64,000 nucleotides of DNA. Source: Gyromitra esculenta (Eukaryota > Ascomycota > Pezizomycetes > Pezizales > Discinaceae). The first letter of the stretch is position 1; each line of letters opens with the position of its first letter. The notes under the pieces were generated by a model, which saw nothing but the letters and a program-made list of their open reading frames with translations, did no database searches and was not told the DNA's origin. The translations under genes and the position numbers were made by a program. The stretch covers positions 2,170,001-2,234,000 of the forward strand of contig JBCAML010000003.1 in assembly GCA_038503075.1 (NCBI GenBank), in the 5' to 3' direction. Below, in pieces: positions 1 through 12,032 of the stretch.

Positions 1-502
1 AGGATCGCCAGGAAATGGTGTTGTATCAGCAGTCGCTTGTTTCTATTTATGGATTACCACCCGAAAAAAGCATCATCAGCCTTATTTGGCACGCTAAACC
101 AGAACAGCAATACACTAAACGTCTTCAAGTCTCATTAACGACTCATTAGCAGCGCGGTTGTAGTGAAAATTCGATATATTGAGATATAGTAGACATCTGC
201 ACACAAAAGAGCCGAAAATTACAGAAAGACGGAGAAAGACAAAACAGTTTTGGATCCCCGGAATAGTCCACCCATGCCCGACCCCGACCCCGCCTCCGAA
301 CCCTGGGCTGATCCCGCAACCACAACGTCACCTTGATGTTTTCCCCCAACAACCCTCCACCTTAACCACCACACAAAGAAAAAATCTCCAGGAATTGAAA
401 CATAAATCGAAACAGAATCCGAAAACAAAAAAGGAAATCATAAAAATAAACACCAGTACAAGCTTCAAACAAATCCCACACTATCAAGCGCCCAACACCC
501 AA

Positions 503-832
503 TTATATCGTTCGCATCTTTGTTTGCTTCAAGGCCTCCATATCCTTCAACTCCCTCTGCCAGGCGGCAATACAATCCTTTTCCTTATCGGTCGACACGG
601 GGTTGATTCCTTCGGCTTCCCATCGGGCCACTCGCTCCTTGGCCGAGGCGATCTTACGCCAGATGACCTCATACTTCTTGCACATCTGACACTTGCTGGC
701 AACGCGGGATGCTTCGTATATCAATTTCATGCCACATGTTTCCCCCGTTCGATACTCCTTATTGCAGTGTGCTCGGAATCGTCCCCACTTGTGGTCACCG
801 CAAACGAAGATTTGTTGGTCGTAGAAACACAT
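503..832 (-). CDS. Small conserved ascomycete protein, function unknown
   Basis: This is a single-exon gene of 109 aa. The start is the ATG at 832 (protein begins MCFYDQQIFVCGD); the frame stays open further upstream to 961, but that part is low-complexity and lacks the conserved start. The N-terminal half is rich in Cys and His (CGDHKW, HCNKEYRTGETCGMK, CQMCKKYE), spaced so that it could bind a metal. The C-terminal half is a charged probable helix. From memory, very similar ~100-aa proteins starting MCFYDQ are widespread in filamentous ascomycetes and have no assigned role. The antisense frame (179-841) is long only as a shadow of this gene. I am sure it is a gene and do not know what it does. 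Confidence 0.75.
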   Translation of the reverse strand: MCFYDQQIFVCGDHKWGRFRAHCNKEYRTGETCGMKLIYEASRVASKCQMCKKYEVIWRKIASAKERVARWEAEGINPVSTDKEKDCIAAWQRELKDMEALKQTKMRTI

Positions 833-3800
833 TTTTGTTAAAGTGTTTCGGAATCGGTGATTAATATCTGATGGAAGGATGGAGGGAGGAAAGAAGAAGG
901 AGACTGTGGTATTTGCCTTGGGGATCGCGGGGAAGCTGCTAGACAGCGGCAAAGAAAGCAATTGATGTTTGAGGACAAGTTTAGGCTTTGAACTCTGGTT
1001 CTCGAGGAGGATGAGGGTGATGGAAGCAATTGAGGGTGATGATGGGGGGGTATTTATGTGTGAATATGTTGATACAAATTGATATCACACCCCTTCCATG
1101 GGCCCCTCGGTGGATACTCTGATACTACCAACAGTTACAGAACTTTCAACTATTTCCGATCACGCTAGTCAGCTCATGGTTCTCTTCAACCGCCTCTCGA
1201 ACAACACACAATTGCGAGGCATAACGGAGGCACATAATCAAAACGATCGTCGTTCTTTCTGGACATCAACCCCTGCTGCCACACCCTCTTCTACTGTTTC
1301 CATTCAGTAGGCCTGTTGCCTTCGCTTCCAACTCCGTCTCCCGGAAACAGTAACTTGACCTCCCATTCGATCATTCCGCCAACTATCTCCTATCTCCCCG
1401 TTTAACCCCTCACGGAGATACTCAACTATGCACTCCTGGCCCTGCCCTCACCTTGTCTCACTCGTCCCGTGCTGCTAAATCAGATGCTTTATGGTGTTGT
1501 GGTTTTTTTACACCTTTGACTAGCACCCTTGTTTGCAGGAACTCATAGATTGGGCCGCAAGCTTGTTCATCACGTGTGTATGTGATTAACGGGACCGGGA
1601 TGCATGTATTGTGGAGACAATGCAGTGAGAGTTTGCTGAATGGTCGTTATTTACGGGGATGACACGGCTCTCCGTCCAGCCTGTGGCACGAGATATCTCA
1701 ACAAGGATGCGCAGTGGAAATATCTTGGGATTTGCCTCCTTCATGACTAGGGTTTTTTTGGCGAAACTGAACGCATGAATATTGTTGCTTCTTTTTACGC
1801 CAAAATCCGGCTATCAAGGTGATCGTGCCCTCCACTGCTCCGAATCAGTACACCAACACAACAAGACCAAGAAACCACACATTTCAAACCCCTCACTAAC
1901 CTCCCCCCCCCCAACACCGGTTCCTTTCACCTTTTTCTAGCACTCTAGCCCCACACCTTTCCCTTCAGCTACAGCCTCGTCATCGGACTCGCCGGGGTCT
2001 TATCTCAGTTATTTGATTTCATTAGGCTTCAAATGGAGTCAAACTTGTTTTGTTTCGAGTTTTTTCTCTCTTGCCTAGCATCGATAGAACTATCCGCCCA
2101 CCCGGGTGCTAGGGAAAATGCAGCTTCAGTCACAAGACTGTAACTACCTCGGTCCTTATTTTCATGGAGTACTGGATTACGGACTCGGATTGGTTTCCAC
2201 AAAAGAATTGCATCTTATTTTGGGATTCGCAACGTTCAGCTGATTACCATTCTCCTGCATCTCCCCTTCTAACTTTGCATTCCTAGAATCATGTACGGCC
2301 CGGCGGCTTTGCCTTTTCTGTACTCCGTTTTTCCAGAGCGTTCAGATAAGGAAACCATTGCATGAATGACTCGTATAGATCCTTTCCGCTCATCGTTTTT
2401 TTTTTTTTTGCTTGTCCATTGCCCCCCCCTCATGTAAATGAGGTCGGCGCTACGATCGAGAGACTTTATCCAAACTGACGTGGCAAACAAGGTATGGCTA
2501 TCACTTTGAAAGAAGAGGCTCAATTGATGGGCCATTCCTATTGCTGGGAACCCAATTACGTCCCCATGGAACTGAGAGGCGGTGGCCATATTATGTTATG
2601 GAAAAACCGGCTCTAGTAGATTACAGTGGATTGCATTAGATCAGCCGTGCTCTACGGAGGTGATCCCTGGGAGACCGCCGATTTGGCCCATCAATATTCC
2701 TTGAGGTCAGCCTTAGTATCCCGGGTGGCAACGAACGATGCTTCAGTTAGCAGACTTTATTGCCAAAACGGCATGTTTCCTTTTGGGAGCGGCACAGCAG
2801 CTTCCAAAGGCATCCATTTGACCTCCCAGCGAAAAACAGCAATGGGGAAGAGCAAGAAAGTCACACAACAGCAGAGGAGGGGGCAGTGAAATCAAGGCAG
2901 CCATCAAGCAATTCCAGTGACCATCTCGGGATTTGGGAGAACTTTAAGCGCGGCATTTACCTTTGTGCACTTGTCAAGGACATTAGAGGGGGGGGTTGGT
3001 ATGGGCTCTTGGGGGAAGCTGGAGACGAAAAAGACTCTGGTCTACTCTTTACCATTGTTACGCTAGCGTCATAGTGTTCAATTTGTTTGTTATTGCTCAA
3101 TCATTACTTTTTTACGCCCAGTTTCCCGACCCCTCCAATTTTTGTTGATACACAATTTTTTTCCCTTTATTTTTGGCACATAACGCAGAATAAACAACAC
3201 CATTTATTGAAAATTTTCCAATCACCCCCCTGCTTGATACTCCTCGTTGTACCCACCTTCAGACTAACGGTAGGATGCTTTCGACGCTTCTGTCTTGTTT
3301 TTGATGGTCCAGCCTTCAGATTGTGGGGCAGTACAAGTTGCGTCTCATGTAGTTGAGGAAATAGTGTTTGAAACCTTCTAGAACGTCTTACGGAATATTC
3401 AATAGTACTGCTGCATGCCAAGAATAACTGGCATTCTTCATCATTTGGGCTCGCGGTCTCATGTGAGACTTGCCATATGCTTTTGAGACAATCTGGGGGT
3501 GCTACTCGGGACTCATTACTTGGGGTAACCTATTACTCGCCTCTGGAGGGAGGCGGAGACATGGTGGGTAGGTAAGGACCATGTATGCAAGTTGCAGGAG
3601 ATGGGAAAAAAGCGGGGTGGGGGGGGGCTAGGAGGGGTTAGGCACAAAGTCGAGGGGTTGATGGACGGGATGGGTCGAACCATGAGATGCAGATGTAAAG
3701 CACAATTGTTGCCCAATCCTTGCAGTGTCTGCGAGAAATTTCTGTATCGACGTAGATACGATACGTTAGTGTTTATACAGGGGGATGAAGGATAGGGATG

Positions 3801-4589
3801 ACGAGAAAGGCATAGGATAGGGAAGAAAAAAGAAGAAGCGTGGTTCCCGTTTGTACATGCCATACGTTGCATTGGCTTGCAGTCTTTTCTTCGATTTTGT
3901 GCGTTTTTTGGGTTTTCTTTGTTGATTTTCGGTTCGTCCCTTCATTGGTTTGATGTTGTGCAGGTGATACGGTCAGCCTGCGGGTCGGGCGACGACGCGA
4001 ACCAATGATAGATTTTGCAGGCAGCTGGGGTGACTTTTTTTTTGATGGAAGTTGTCAAGGGTATTTGTTGGATGAGAGCTCTTCTCGAGGTCGAGGCCAA
4101 AGCCGCAAGGGCAAAGCACATGCCCATAGTAGGAAGTTCCTGACTAGATGGCAGGATTGGGTAGACATGATTACATTTATCATGTATGTACATGTGCTTT
4201 TTAGCTAAGGCTGCATGTTTGTCATGTTTGTATACATGTAGTAATGGGGGGTGGAGATGAGTATTTTTGTTTTGTACTCTTTTTTTACGACCCTATTTTG
4301 TTTTTTTTTTAATTTCGTTCCAGTTGGAAGCTGCATATACAATGTCAGGTAGTACCGAGGTGGTTGATACGTTCGGGACATTTTCGAGTCTACTGATGTC
4401 TCAAATTATTGAGGTTGCTCTAGCGGTTGTCGTCATCGGTTAACACTGGCACGTTAGCTACTGTGTCATGGGCAACTTTGGCCGTGCGCGTTCCTTGACG
4501 ACCACCGTTTTGAGTGCTCGGGCAAGCTCTTCAGTCTAAGAGAAGATAATTACCCATCACCAACACAGAGACGGGGTCTCTTCGCCGTC
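833..4589. other. Gene-poor intergenic region
   Basis: I find no supportable gene in these ~3.7 kb. Open frames here are short, lack recognisable motifs and do not join across credible introns. The stretch has several homopolymer runs (T-tracts near 2400, 4035 and 4305; G-tract near 3617) and C-rich pyrimidine tracts near 1895. Part of it must hold the promoters and UTRs of the flanking genes. A non-coding RNA cannot be excluded from sequence alone. Confidence 0.5.
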
Positions 4590-5715
4590 ATGGACTTGAC
4601 TACAGCTACTTGTTTCGATGCTCTTGCCGCAGACTCGCCTCCGTCACTGTTGATGACGTTCCCGGATGAGCTCGTCCTCTATATTTTGAAGTTCCTAGAT
4701 GTGCCCGAGCTCTACGCATTAACGAAGGTTAGTACCACACCCCGCATTTTGTCTAACTGACGATTCACCTTCGCAATCCAACACAATATATTCGTGGGGG
4801 TCGTTGTGGAAACCCCCTTTCTTCACCGAACGAAGGGGGTGGTTATCATGGTTGTTAATCGACCGATCATCTATCATTTTTCTGAATGTTTCGCTTGCTG
4901 TCCTTCTATATTTGATTTACTTCTCATCCATCATGGGGGTCTTTTTTATCCCCGTCTTGTTGGAATTGCTTCTAGATCGATGAACAAGTCATAGGAAAAG
5001 AAAAGAAAGGAAGAGAAAAGAAAAATTAGATACTGACTGACAGACTGTCAATTGAACTCATTTCTAATTTAATCTACGCATCATGTAGACATCCCGCCAC
5101 CTCAGGGCTCTCTCCACGGACCCCCTCCTGCACCTTACACGTCTTAAGACAGCAAAGCAGACACTCAATATCTCCCTTTCCCACAGACCCTCTCTGGACG
5201 ACGTCCAGAGGAGCGGTCGGATCTACCTGACTCGTCGGCAGGTCACCCAGCGATCTCTTGCTCGCTCCATGACGCTCATCCGCTTGAAGCGTAAGCTATC
5301 CAACAGACCTTCCATCCCATCCTTGATTGAGCGCGGAGTTCTTCCCGCACCTTACTATCGCAAGTCGGAGGATGGTACTGCGGTGTGGGAGCCCGTCAGG
5401 ATTGCGCCGGCGCTTTTGGGGACAGCGAGAGAACTCGAGAGGGAAAGAATAAAAGATAGGCTGAGAGGTTGGGTTGGAGATAGACGACCTTCTTTGGCAG
5501 ATGCCGAGAGAGTGGGGTGGATCGAGAAGGCATATTTCGAAGAAGAGAGACCGAGGGTAAGAGATATGGCAACTAGGTTTACAAGAAAGTGCAACGGAGG
5601 AAATCAAAGGCAGAATTTACGCTGGGGAAAAGGCAGAGTGCTAAGGGATGATCCACCCAGGGCGCATGTCTTAAGCTTAAGGACCTACTTTGAGAGGCTA
5701 ACGAAAGGTATCTGA
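4590..5715 (+). CDS. F-box protein (two exons)
   Basis: Exons 4590-4727 and 5089-5715 join in phase 0 to give 254 aa. Residues ~22-65 form an F-box: TFPDELVLYILKFLDVPELY followed, across the intron, by the second half ending near the 'TSRHLRALSTDPLLH' segment. F-box proteins bind Skp1 and bring substrates to SCF ubiquitin ligases, so this is probably a substrate receptor. The rest is basic and Arg-rich with no recognisable substrate-binding repeats (no WD40 or LRR). The intron (4728-5088, GTTAGT...TGTAG) is 361 nt, several times longer than others in the window; its reading frames carry stops. The start ATG is the first in frame and lies directly before the F-box. The family is confident, the exact substrate unknown. 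Confidence 0.8.
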
Positions 5716-6197
5716 TTTTACTTATGATTTAAGTATTCATATGAGGGTTCTTATGATGTACTAGGGCATGGTGGTCAATTTCATAGTTTAAATTCTTGCA
5801 TTTCTTGAATTTCTCTGCTTTGTTAGGTTTACTACTTCCTCGGGTTTACTTCAGGCTACTGTTACGGTGATGGTGTTTATGCAAGAGTTATCTTTATGGG
5901 TGGTGTGGCGGTAATGTGGATGTTTTGTGCTTGGCTTTCCGCACTACGTTGATCAAAATATGGATAAACTATCCTTGACCCAAAGATAGATTTAGCACAT
6001 CCACGTGAGACCGAATCATAGCTTTTGTTTCACGGAGCCAATAGATAGTATGCAAAGCTATCTCCGAAATACCGTAATATTGTCGAGATTACTATCAGGT
6101 GATTATGCAAAAGTACCCGGATCTATCGCTTAGATGGGCCGGGAGTCTCATTATTCATTGCGAAACCATTGAAACCACGTCTCATGTTAATCGTCAA
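5716..6197. other. Convergent intergenic region
   Basis: These 482 bases between two convergent genes should contain both 3' UTRs. I see AT-rich sequence and no coding signal. Confidence 0.6.
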
Positions 6198-7337
6198 CTA
6201 TTCCTCGGTCTCCGATTTCGCCAAGCCCTGCTCTCTCAGCAGCGACTGGATCTCGTCTGCGGTCCATAGGTGGTGATAGATCTTACCCTCGGCTGTCTTA
6301 CCAACAGTCGCAAATTCGACTACAAGGTATAAAGCGTCAGTACCAAAACTGCGAATAAGCTTCCGAAGCCCAAACGATGGGAGGCATACTCTTCTCACTA
6401 CTCAGTGTGGTGCTATCCATGGTCTTACTAAGCACCTTAACGGCAATCCCGCAAGCTTCCTTCAAATCGCAGTCCTCCTTGTAATCCTGCTTTAGCAAGC
6501 TTTGAGCGGAGGCGTTGTTAGCACCGACGGAAGTGGCTTTCCAACCACCGTAGTTGCCAGAAGGATTGGATTGGTAAAGCTGAAATTCACGTTGAGAATC
6601 GTAGCCAGCGTAGATGAATGAAACGCCGAAAGGTCTTAGACCTAGATTTCGGTAAGGGAAAGGGGAGTGTATTAGTTTATGGTGTGTATAAAAAAAAAAT
6701 ATGCTATATGTGGGGCAAGGCGGGGTGCGGGGTCGGTTTGCGGAGGGTACTACCTCCATGCTGCGTATAGCCCTGCTTAAGATCACACAACCTCCTCACG
6801 AGCTGCTCGCAGGGAATATCTTCATTGTATGTTAGAAGATAATTTTGGGCAGCTTGCCGAGCATAGTTGATGAGGATGTTGGCATCAGCTGTCATTCCGG
6901 CCACAGCACAGATCATGTTACTGCAACAGTGCAAATCGGCATCATCAGCTGTCATTCCTGTAATTTTTTTCCGTTTCCATCTCGGATCTCGTAGGAATAC
7001 TTCTCCAAGTCGAATTTCTGATGGTTGGATGTATTAAAATAAAGTGTCACTAACTCATTCAAGATATACAGCTTCTCGGCGCTAGTATCCTGCTCCAACA
7101 GCTTGCTCGTCACCTTCCTTTCAGCAGCAAGGACGATTCCATCTTTCGCTAAGATTCCCAAAGCAGTTCCAGCATGAGAGATGGCTTCTAAAGCGTACTC
7201 TACTTGATAGAGTCGGCCTTCGGGGGAGAAGATTGTCGTCTATACCGGGAATGTCAGCTCAGTTATCATTTATCGTCCTCAAAATTATACGGAGAATGAG
7301 TAGAAGAGCATACTCGGGAATCATAACGTCTAGACAT
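6198..7337 (-). CDS. PRE9: 20S proteasome subunit alpha-3 (PSMA4/Pre9 type)
   Basis: Five exons on the minus strand (7337-7314, 7239-7055, 6920-6754, 6641-6390, 6319-6198) give 249 aa, close to yeast Pre9 (258). The N-terminus [20 protein letters not shown] is the alpha-subunit gate/H0 signature. Further family blocks are [43 protein letters not shown] and [16 protein letters not shown], then LKQDYKED. It has no catalytic N-terminal Thr, as expected of an alpha subunit. The alpha ring gates substrate entry to the 20S core. Introns are 74, 134, 112 and 70 nt. The 134-nt one (7054-6921) holds a copy of the 'GMTAD' coding segment found in the next exon. A 271-bp divergent intergenic region separates it from the WW/FF gene. 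Confidence 0.95.
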
Positions 7338-7608
7338 TTCGAGAGATTTTGAGGATTATCGTCGAAGTTGGGAAAAGCCTGGTGATGATGGAGGGGCAGA
7401 CAGACGTTGTTTGGTGGGACGCGTGGGGGAGGTTTCTAGAGATGTGCGTTGTGCCAAGGCGTGAGAATGTCTCGGTCTAACACCAATCCCGAAAACATCA
7501 CTATGTACCTCGAAGTGACTTAAACGCCCTGTGGCGTCTGAGACACTATCACGACTTCCATCTCAAAATACACAGTACGTGGACCGCCTCTTCATCACGC
7601 GTCTCGTC
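7338..7608. promoter_or_regulatory. Divergent promoter region
   Basis: Only 271 bp separate the start codons of the divergent proteasome alpha-3 and WW/FF genes, so both promoters must lie here. I do not see a convincing TATA box, and no specific factor site is claimed. Confidence 0.5.
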
Positions 7609-9696
7609 ATGTCGCCTTTCAATCTTCCGAACCGGCCTTCGCAACCTATTGCACCCTTCGATCGCCTACCTCTTCCCAGACCTCCACCGTTAGCACCTGG
7701 ATGGACTGAACACAAAGCTCCCACGGGTGAGTTCCCAGCTCTCTTATGATTTCTGGCAAACATTGCCCCAAAGAAACGCGAAGATTTAGTAATTTCCATA
7801 GGCCACTCCTATTATTATAATGCCGCCACGAAGACCTCAACCTATACACGTCCCGTTGCGCCAGTGCCAGCGCCAGCCCCTTTCGCAGTTAGTCCAGCTT
7901 CGAGCCTTTATCCTTCATATACCCTTACGCATGGCCAATATGGGGGAGGGGATTTCCCGCTGCAGCAGTTTCCGAATCAGCAACAGTTCCCGCCTCAACA
8001 ACAGTTTAACTATAGTCAAGGCCGCGGCCGTGCCCATGGAGGGCTAGACAGAGGTGGAAGATTCAATTACCAAAATTCGCGTCCTCAGTACCAAAAACGA
8101 CAGAAGAATCCGGATCGACCAAAATCAAAGTACAAACACCATCTAAACCCAAAACAAATGAGTGAACGTGTGCTAATTCTTACAATAGACGGACTATTCC
8201 TGGAGCCACACCTTGGATTCTTGTCACTACTAAACTGGATAGGAAATTTGTCTATAATCCAGAAACGAAGATATCGCTATGGAAGGCCCCAGATAATGTA
8301 CAGGCCGCTATAGATGCTATGCCTCCCCAAGATGAAACAACAAAAGAGCTAAGAGCCAGGAAAACGAAAGTAGTCACTATGCTGAAAAATAGAGATATCA
8401 AAAAGGAGAATGAGTCTGAATACAGAGGAACAAAAAGACCTCACCCAATTGCCATGCAGATAAAAGGTGGAAAAGTAGAAAATGTGAGAGTTGAAGGGGA
8501 GGAGGAGGAGGAAGGGGGGGATGATGATGATGATGGCGAGGAGGAAGAGGAAGAGGAAGAGGAAGAGGATAGAGAAGTAGGTTATGAGAATAAGAGGCTA
8601 AAGACCGGAGAAGTAGCACCTTCTGGGCCTGTGGAGTTTACGGAAGATGATATTGCATGGCAATTAGAGGCTATGGCTGAAAATTACGGATTGGATGAAG
8701 AAGATTTCGAGGAAGGTGAAGAAATGGCGGAGGAAGATAATATTAGTTTATTCAAGGTCCATAGCCTCAAAAATGTTGTTTACGGGAAGGAGGCAGGTTA
8801 CTAATTCTCTACTTAGGAAATGCTAAACGACCACAAAATTAACCCTTACAGCACCTGGGATACCGAAATGCCACGTATTGTTGAAGATATTCGCTACGTT
8901 CTTATCACAACTACAAGACGCCGAAAAGAAATTTTTACCGAGTGGTGTCGAGACCATATTGCTGAACTCAAGGCCGAGAAAGAAAAGATCAAAAAAATGG
9001 ATCCAAAAATAACCTTCTGGGCTTTTTTGAAGGAAAATGCTAGCACGAAGCTGTATTGGCCGGAATTCAAGAGAAAATGGAAGAAGGTTCCAGAGATGAA
9101 AGATACTAAACTAATCGACAAGGAAAAGGAAAAGATGTACAGAGATTACATTGCTCGTGAGTCGACCCAACACTATAAGCAAAACTACGACTAACTACTT
9201 TGTTTCACTAGACATCAAAACTTCCGAGACAATTCGTGAGAATGATCTCAAGAAGCTCCTCAAGTCCACCTCCGGCATGTGTCGTTCAACGCCACTTGAC
9301 AACCTCCCAGAGTCAATCTTGACCGACGTACGCTATGTCACTGCGCCAGAGAATATACGCGATGCAGTTATTAAAGATCATCTCGCTACTCTTTCAGAAT
9401 CTCCTATGAATGAAGAGGAGAACAAAGCAAGGGATGAAAGAGGGCGGAAAGAACGTGCGCTTCGAGATAGAGAGACTTCTGTCAGGAAGGAACAATGGAG
9501 GTTAAGAGGGGAAGAGCAAAGGGCAAAGGATATGCTGAGGGAGGAGGAGGCTATGGTTGAAAGAGCAAAGATTGTGGGAAAGAAGGGTCTACTGGGACAT
9601 ATCATCAAGAGGGAGGACGGGGTTGAGGAAGGAAAAGAGGAAACGCAGAAGTCCAATGAAGGGGACAAAAGCGAATCGCCATCAGAGAGGGTTTGA
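7609..9696 (+). CDS. WW and FF domain protein, Urn1/Prp40-like, probable splicing factor
   Basis: Exons 7609-7726, 7802-8129, 8189-8756, 8817-9156 and 9212-9696 give 612 aa. A WW domain spans ~residues 25-55 (LAPGWTEHKAPTG / HSYYYNAATKTSTY), split by intron 1. A Gln/Pro/Arg-Gly stretch follows, then a WW-like segment near 150-180 (TPWILVTT...FVYNPETKISLW). A long acidic tract (poly-Asp/Glu) precedes an FF domain from ~335 (LFKEMLNDHKINPYSTWD). The C-terminal third is a charged coiled-coil-like helix (ERKERALRDRET). WW plus FF is the layout of pre-mRNA splicing factors Prp40 and Urn1; with a single clear FF, Urn1 is the nearer model. Frames upstream of 7609 use no ATG. Introns are 75, 59, 60 and 55 nt. 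Confidence 0.85.
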
Positions 9697-10047
9697 AAAT
9701 GATTATTAACTCAATGAAAACCACTTCGAAGACTACCAATAATTTCTAAAAAGGTATTGCTATAATAGCTAAAATAGAGTGTGCGATGCAACTGAAATGT
9801 ATTTGAAGGATGTAGTAACCAGATTTTCAAGTTTGGTCGGTCATTGACCTCTCCGTGATGGCGTGACGGCGATTACGTAACGAATGCGGCCAAGGTGGCA
9901 AGCCGTGGTCACGGAGCCTGGCACGAGTCCCACGCCGCCGATAACCGAACCCCGGATTTCGGGTTTCGTTGGCCAGTGGCCTCGACTTTCCAACTCTTCA
10001 ACCCTCGATTTTACTCGATTTTCACAACAGCTCACTGTTTGTCCATC
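9697..10047. other. Intergenic region upstream of BCKDH E1-alpha
   Basis: These 351 bp contain the 3' UTR of the WW/FF gene and the promoter of the next gene. A GC-richer block at ~9845-9980 precedes the start. I see no RNA gene or other feature. Confidence 0.5.
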
Positions 10048-12032
10048 ATGATATCTTCGGTCTCTTTAAAGCATTGCCTCCGTAGTTCACACTCATCCGC
10101 AATCCGCACATTCTCGCACCACCGGAAAACTCCTTTTCGTGGTTTCGTATCCTCAGCCCAAGTTCTTCAAAATTCACATCCCAGCGTGCGCCAACCTCCC
10201 CACTCAGACAGGTTTTCCTCCAAACTCACATACCCACTACCTTTTAAATGATGTACCTATGCTAACAAAACATACTTGTTCTACCTTAAACAGCGTCCAT
10301 TTCCCTGGTGCCCTAAATTCTAAATTTTCTAATACACTTACATTCCAAAAACCAGAGGATACACCAGCAATACCTACTTATAGGCTAGTTGATACAAATG
10401 GAGTTGTTGTAGATACCAGCCGAGAACTTAGCGTAAGCAAGGAGAAGGCTTTGAAGATGTACCGGGATATGGTCGCTAGTAAGTACCCATTCGAGGATCA
10501 CCATGCAAACCCATAAAGAAACATGAGCACTAATGCAGAACGGTTGACATAGCCAGTATAATGGACTTGTTGATGTAGGTCCTTCAACTGGCATCTGCGC
10601 AAATAATATACTCTTACAAAGTGAATCTGTTCGTAGGTACGAATCACAACGACAGGGAAGAATAAGCTTCTACATGGTACGTAATTATTTTCTGATTAGT
10701 TGGAAAATCCATCGTTTGGCTTATTGATTTCGCTGTATATTAATAAACTTTTCAGGTGTCTGCCGGTGAAGAAGGTATAGCAGTCGGTTCTGTTGCTGCA
10801 TTAGCGGATGACGATATCATATTCTCCCAATACCGAGAACAAGGCGCAATGATGTACAGAGGATTCACGTTAGATGAGTTTATGAATCAATTATTTGCGA
10901 ATAAACACGATTATGGAAAAGGAAGGAACATGCCTGTCCATTACATGAGCGAGAGACTGCATTTGGTAAACAATTACCCAGATATTTTGTTCTTGTTAAT
11001 GGGATATTGGTTTGCTGATTAAGTTCCCAGCATTCAATCTCTTCTCCGCTAGCAACACAAATACCGCATTCCGTAGGTGCAGCGTAAGAACATCTCTTAA
11101 CATCCTTATCAGCATTAGTTAATATTATCGTTAAATAGTTACGCCCTCAAACTCTCGGGCGAAAAACGCATAGCTGTATGCTACTTTGGCGAGGGTGCAG
11201 CCTCGGAAGGCGATTTCCATGCTGCCCTTAATATCGCCGCCACAAGATCCTGCCCGGTAGTTTTTATTTGCAGAAACAATGGCTATGCAATCAGTACACC
11301 TACTCTAGAACAATACAAGGGAGATGGGATTGCTAGTAGAGGTGTAGGTTACGGCATCGACACTGTCAGGGTTGATGGTAATGATGTAAGTCCTTGCCAA
11401 ACGCCCGTTCAGCTACAGGAGAAAAAGTGCTGATATTAGGATCGATGGGGCAGATTTTCGCGGTAATGGAAGTTACTAAGACAGCTAGAGAGATTGCGTT
11501 GACACAGCAGAAACCAGGTATGTGACAGATTTCTTTTAGTCATGCTGGTATTAAAGTTTACGGGAGATTAATACCTATCATCCCACAGTGTTAATCGAAG
11601 CCATGTCATACCGCGTTTCACACCACTCAACCAGTGACGATTCTTTTGCATACAGAGCGAAGGTCGAAGTTGAAGGTAACTTCTATGCCTTCTTGGCTTC
11701 TAACACGCTTGAAGCTGACTTTAGTACTCTACGTAGACTGGAAACGCCGAGATAATCCAATTACCAGGATGCGGAAATGGCTCGAACTCAAATCTTGGTG
11801 GTCTGCAGATGATGAATCCGAGCTGCGTACCAGGGTTCGCAAAGAGATTCTCCAAGCCTTTGCTCGCGCAGAAAAGGAAAAGAAACCTGCTATTAGGAAT
11901 CTTTTCTTGGATATTTTTGAGGAACCAAGCGAAGACCTGAGTGAACAGATGAAGGAACTTAAGAGGGTTATCGAGGATTATCCTAATGAGTACGACACGG
12001 AAAGTTATGACGAGGGAAAGGATGGGTTGTGA
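10048..12032 (+). CDS. Branched-chain 2-oxoacid dehydrogenase E1 component, alpha subunit
   Basis: Ten exons (10048-10211, 10294-10478, 10553-10574, 10637-10676, 10756-10965, 11031-11083, 11139-11385, 11454-11517, 11589-11675, 11737-12032) give 455 aa. The basic, Ser/Arg-rich N-terminus (~60 aa) looks like a mitochondrial presequence. [11 protein letters not shown] and TYRLVDTNG are typical of BCKDHA. The core has [37 protein letters not shown] and [17 protein letters not shown]. The thiamine-diphosphate motif is [15 protein letters not shown]...RNNGYAIST, and the end has [19 protein letters not shown]. With E1-beta it decarboxylates the 2-oxoacids of Leu, Ile and Val in the mitochondrial matrix. 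Exons of 22 and 40 nt are unusually small. Both hold family-conserved residues ([20 protein letters not shown]), which supports them. Confidence 0.93.

Noticed and set aside
179..841. 220-aa plus-strand open frame at the left edge
   Set aside because: It is antisense to the conserved 109-aa gene (832-503), starts without a good context and has low-complexity Lys/Pro sequence.
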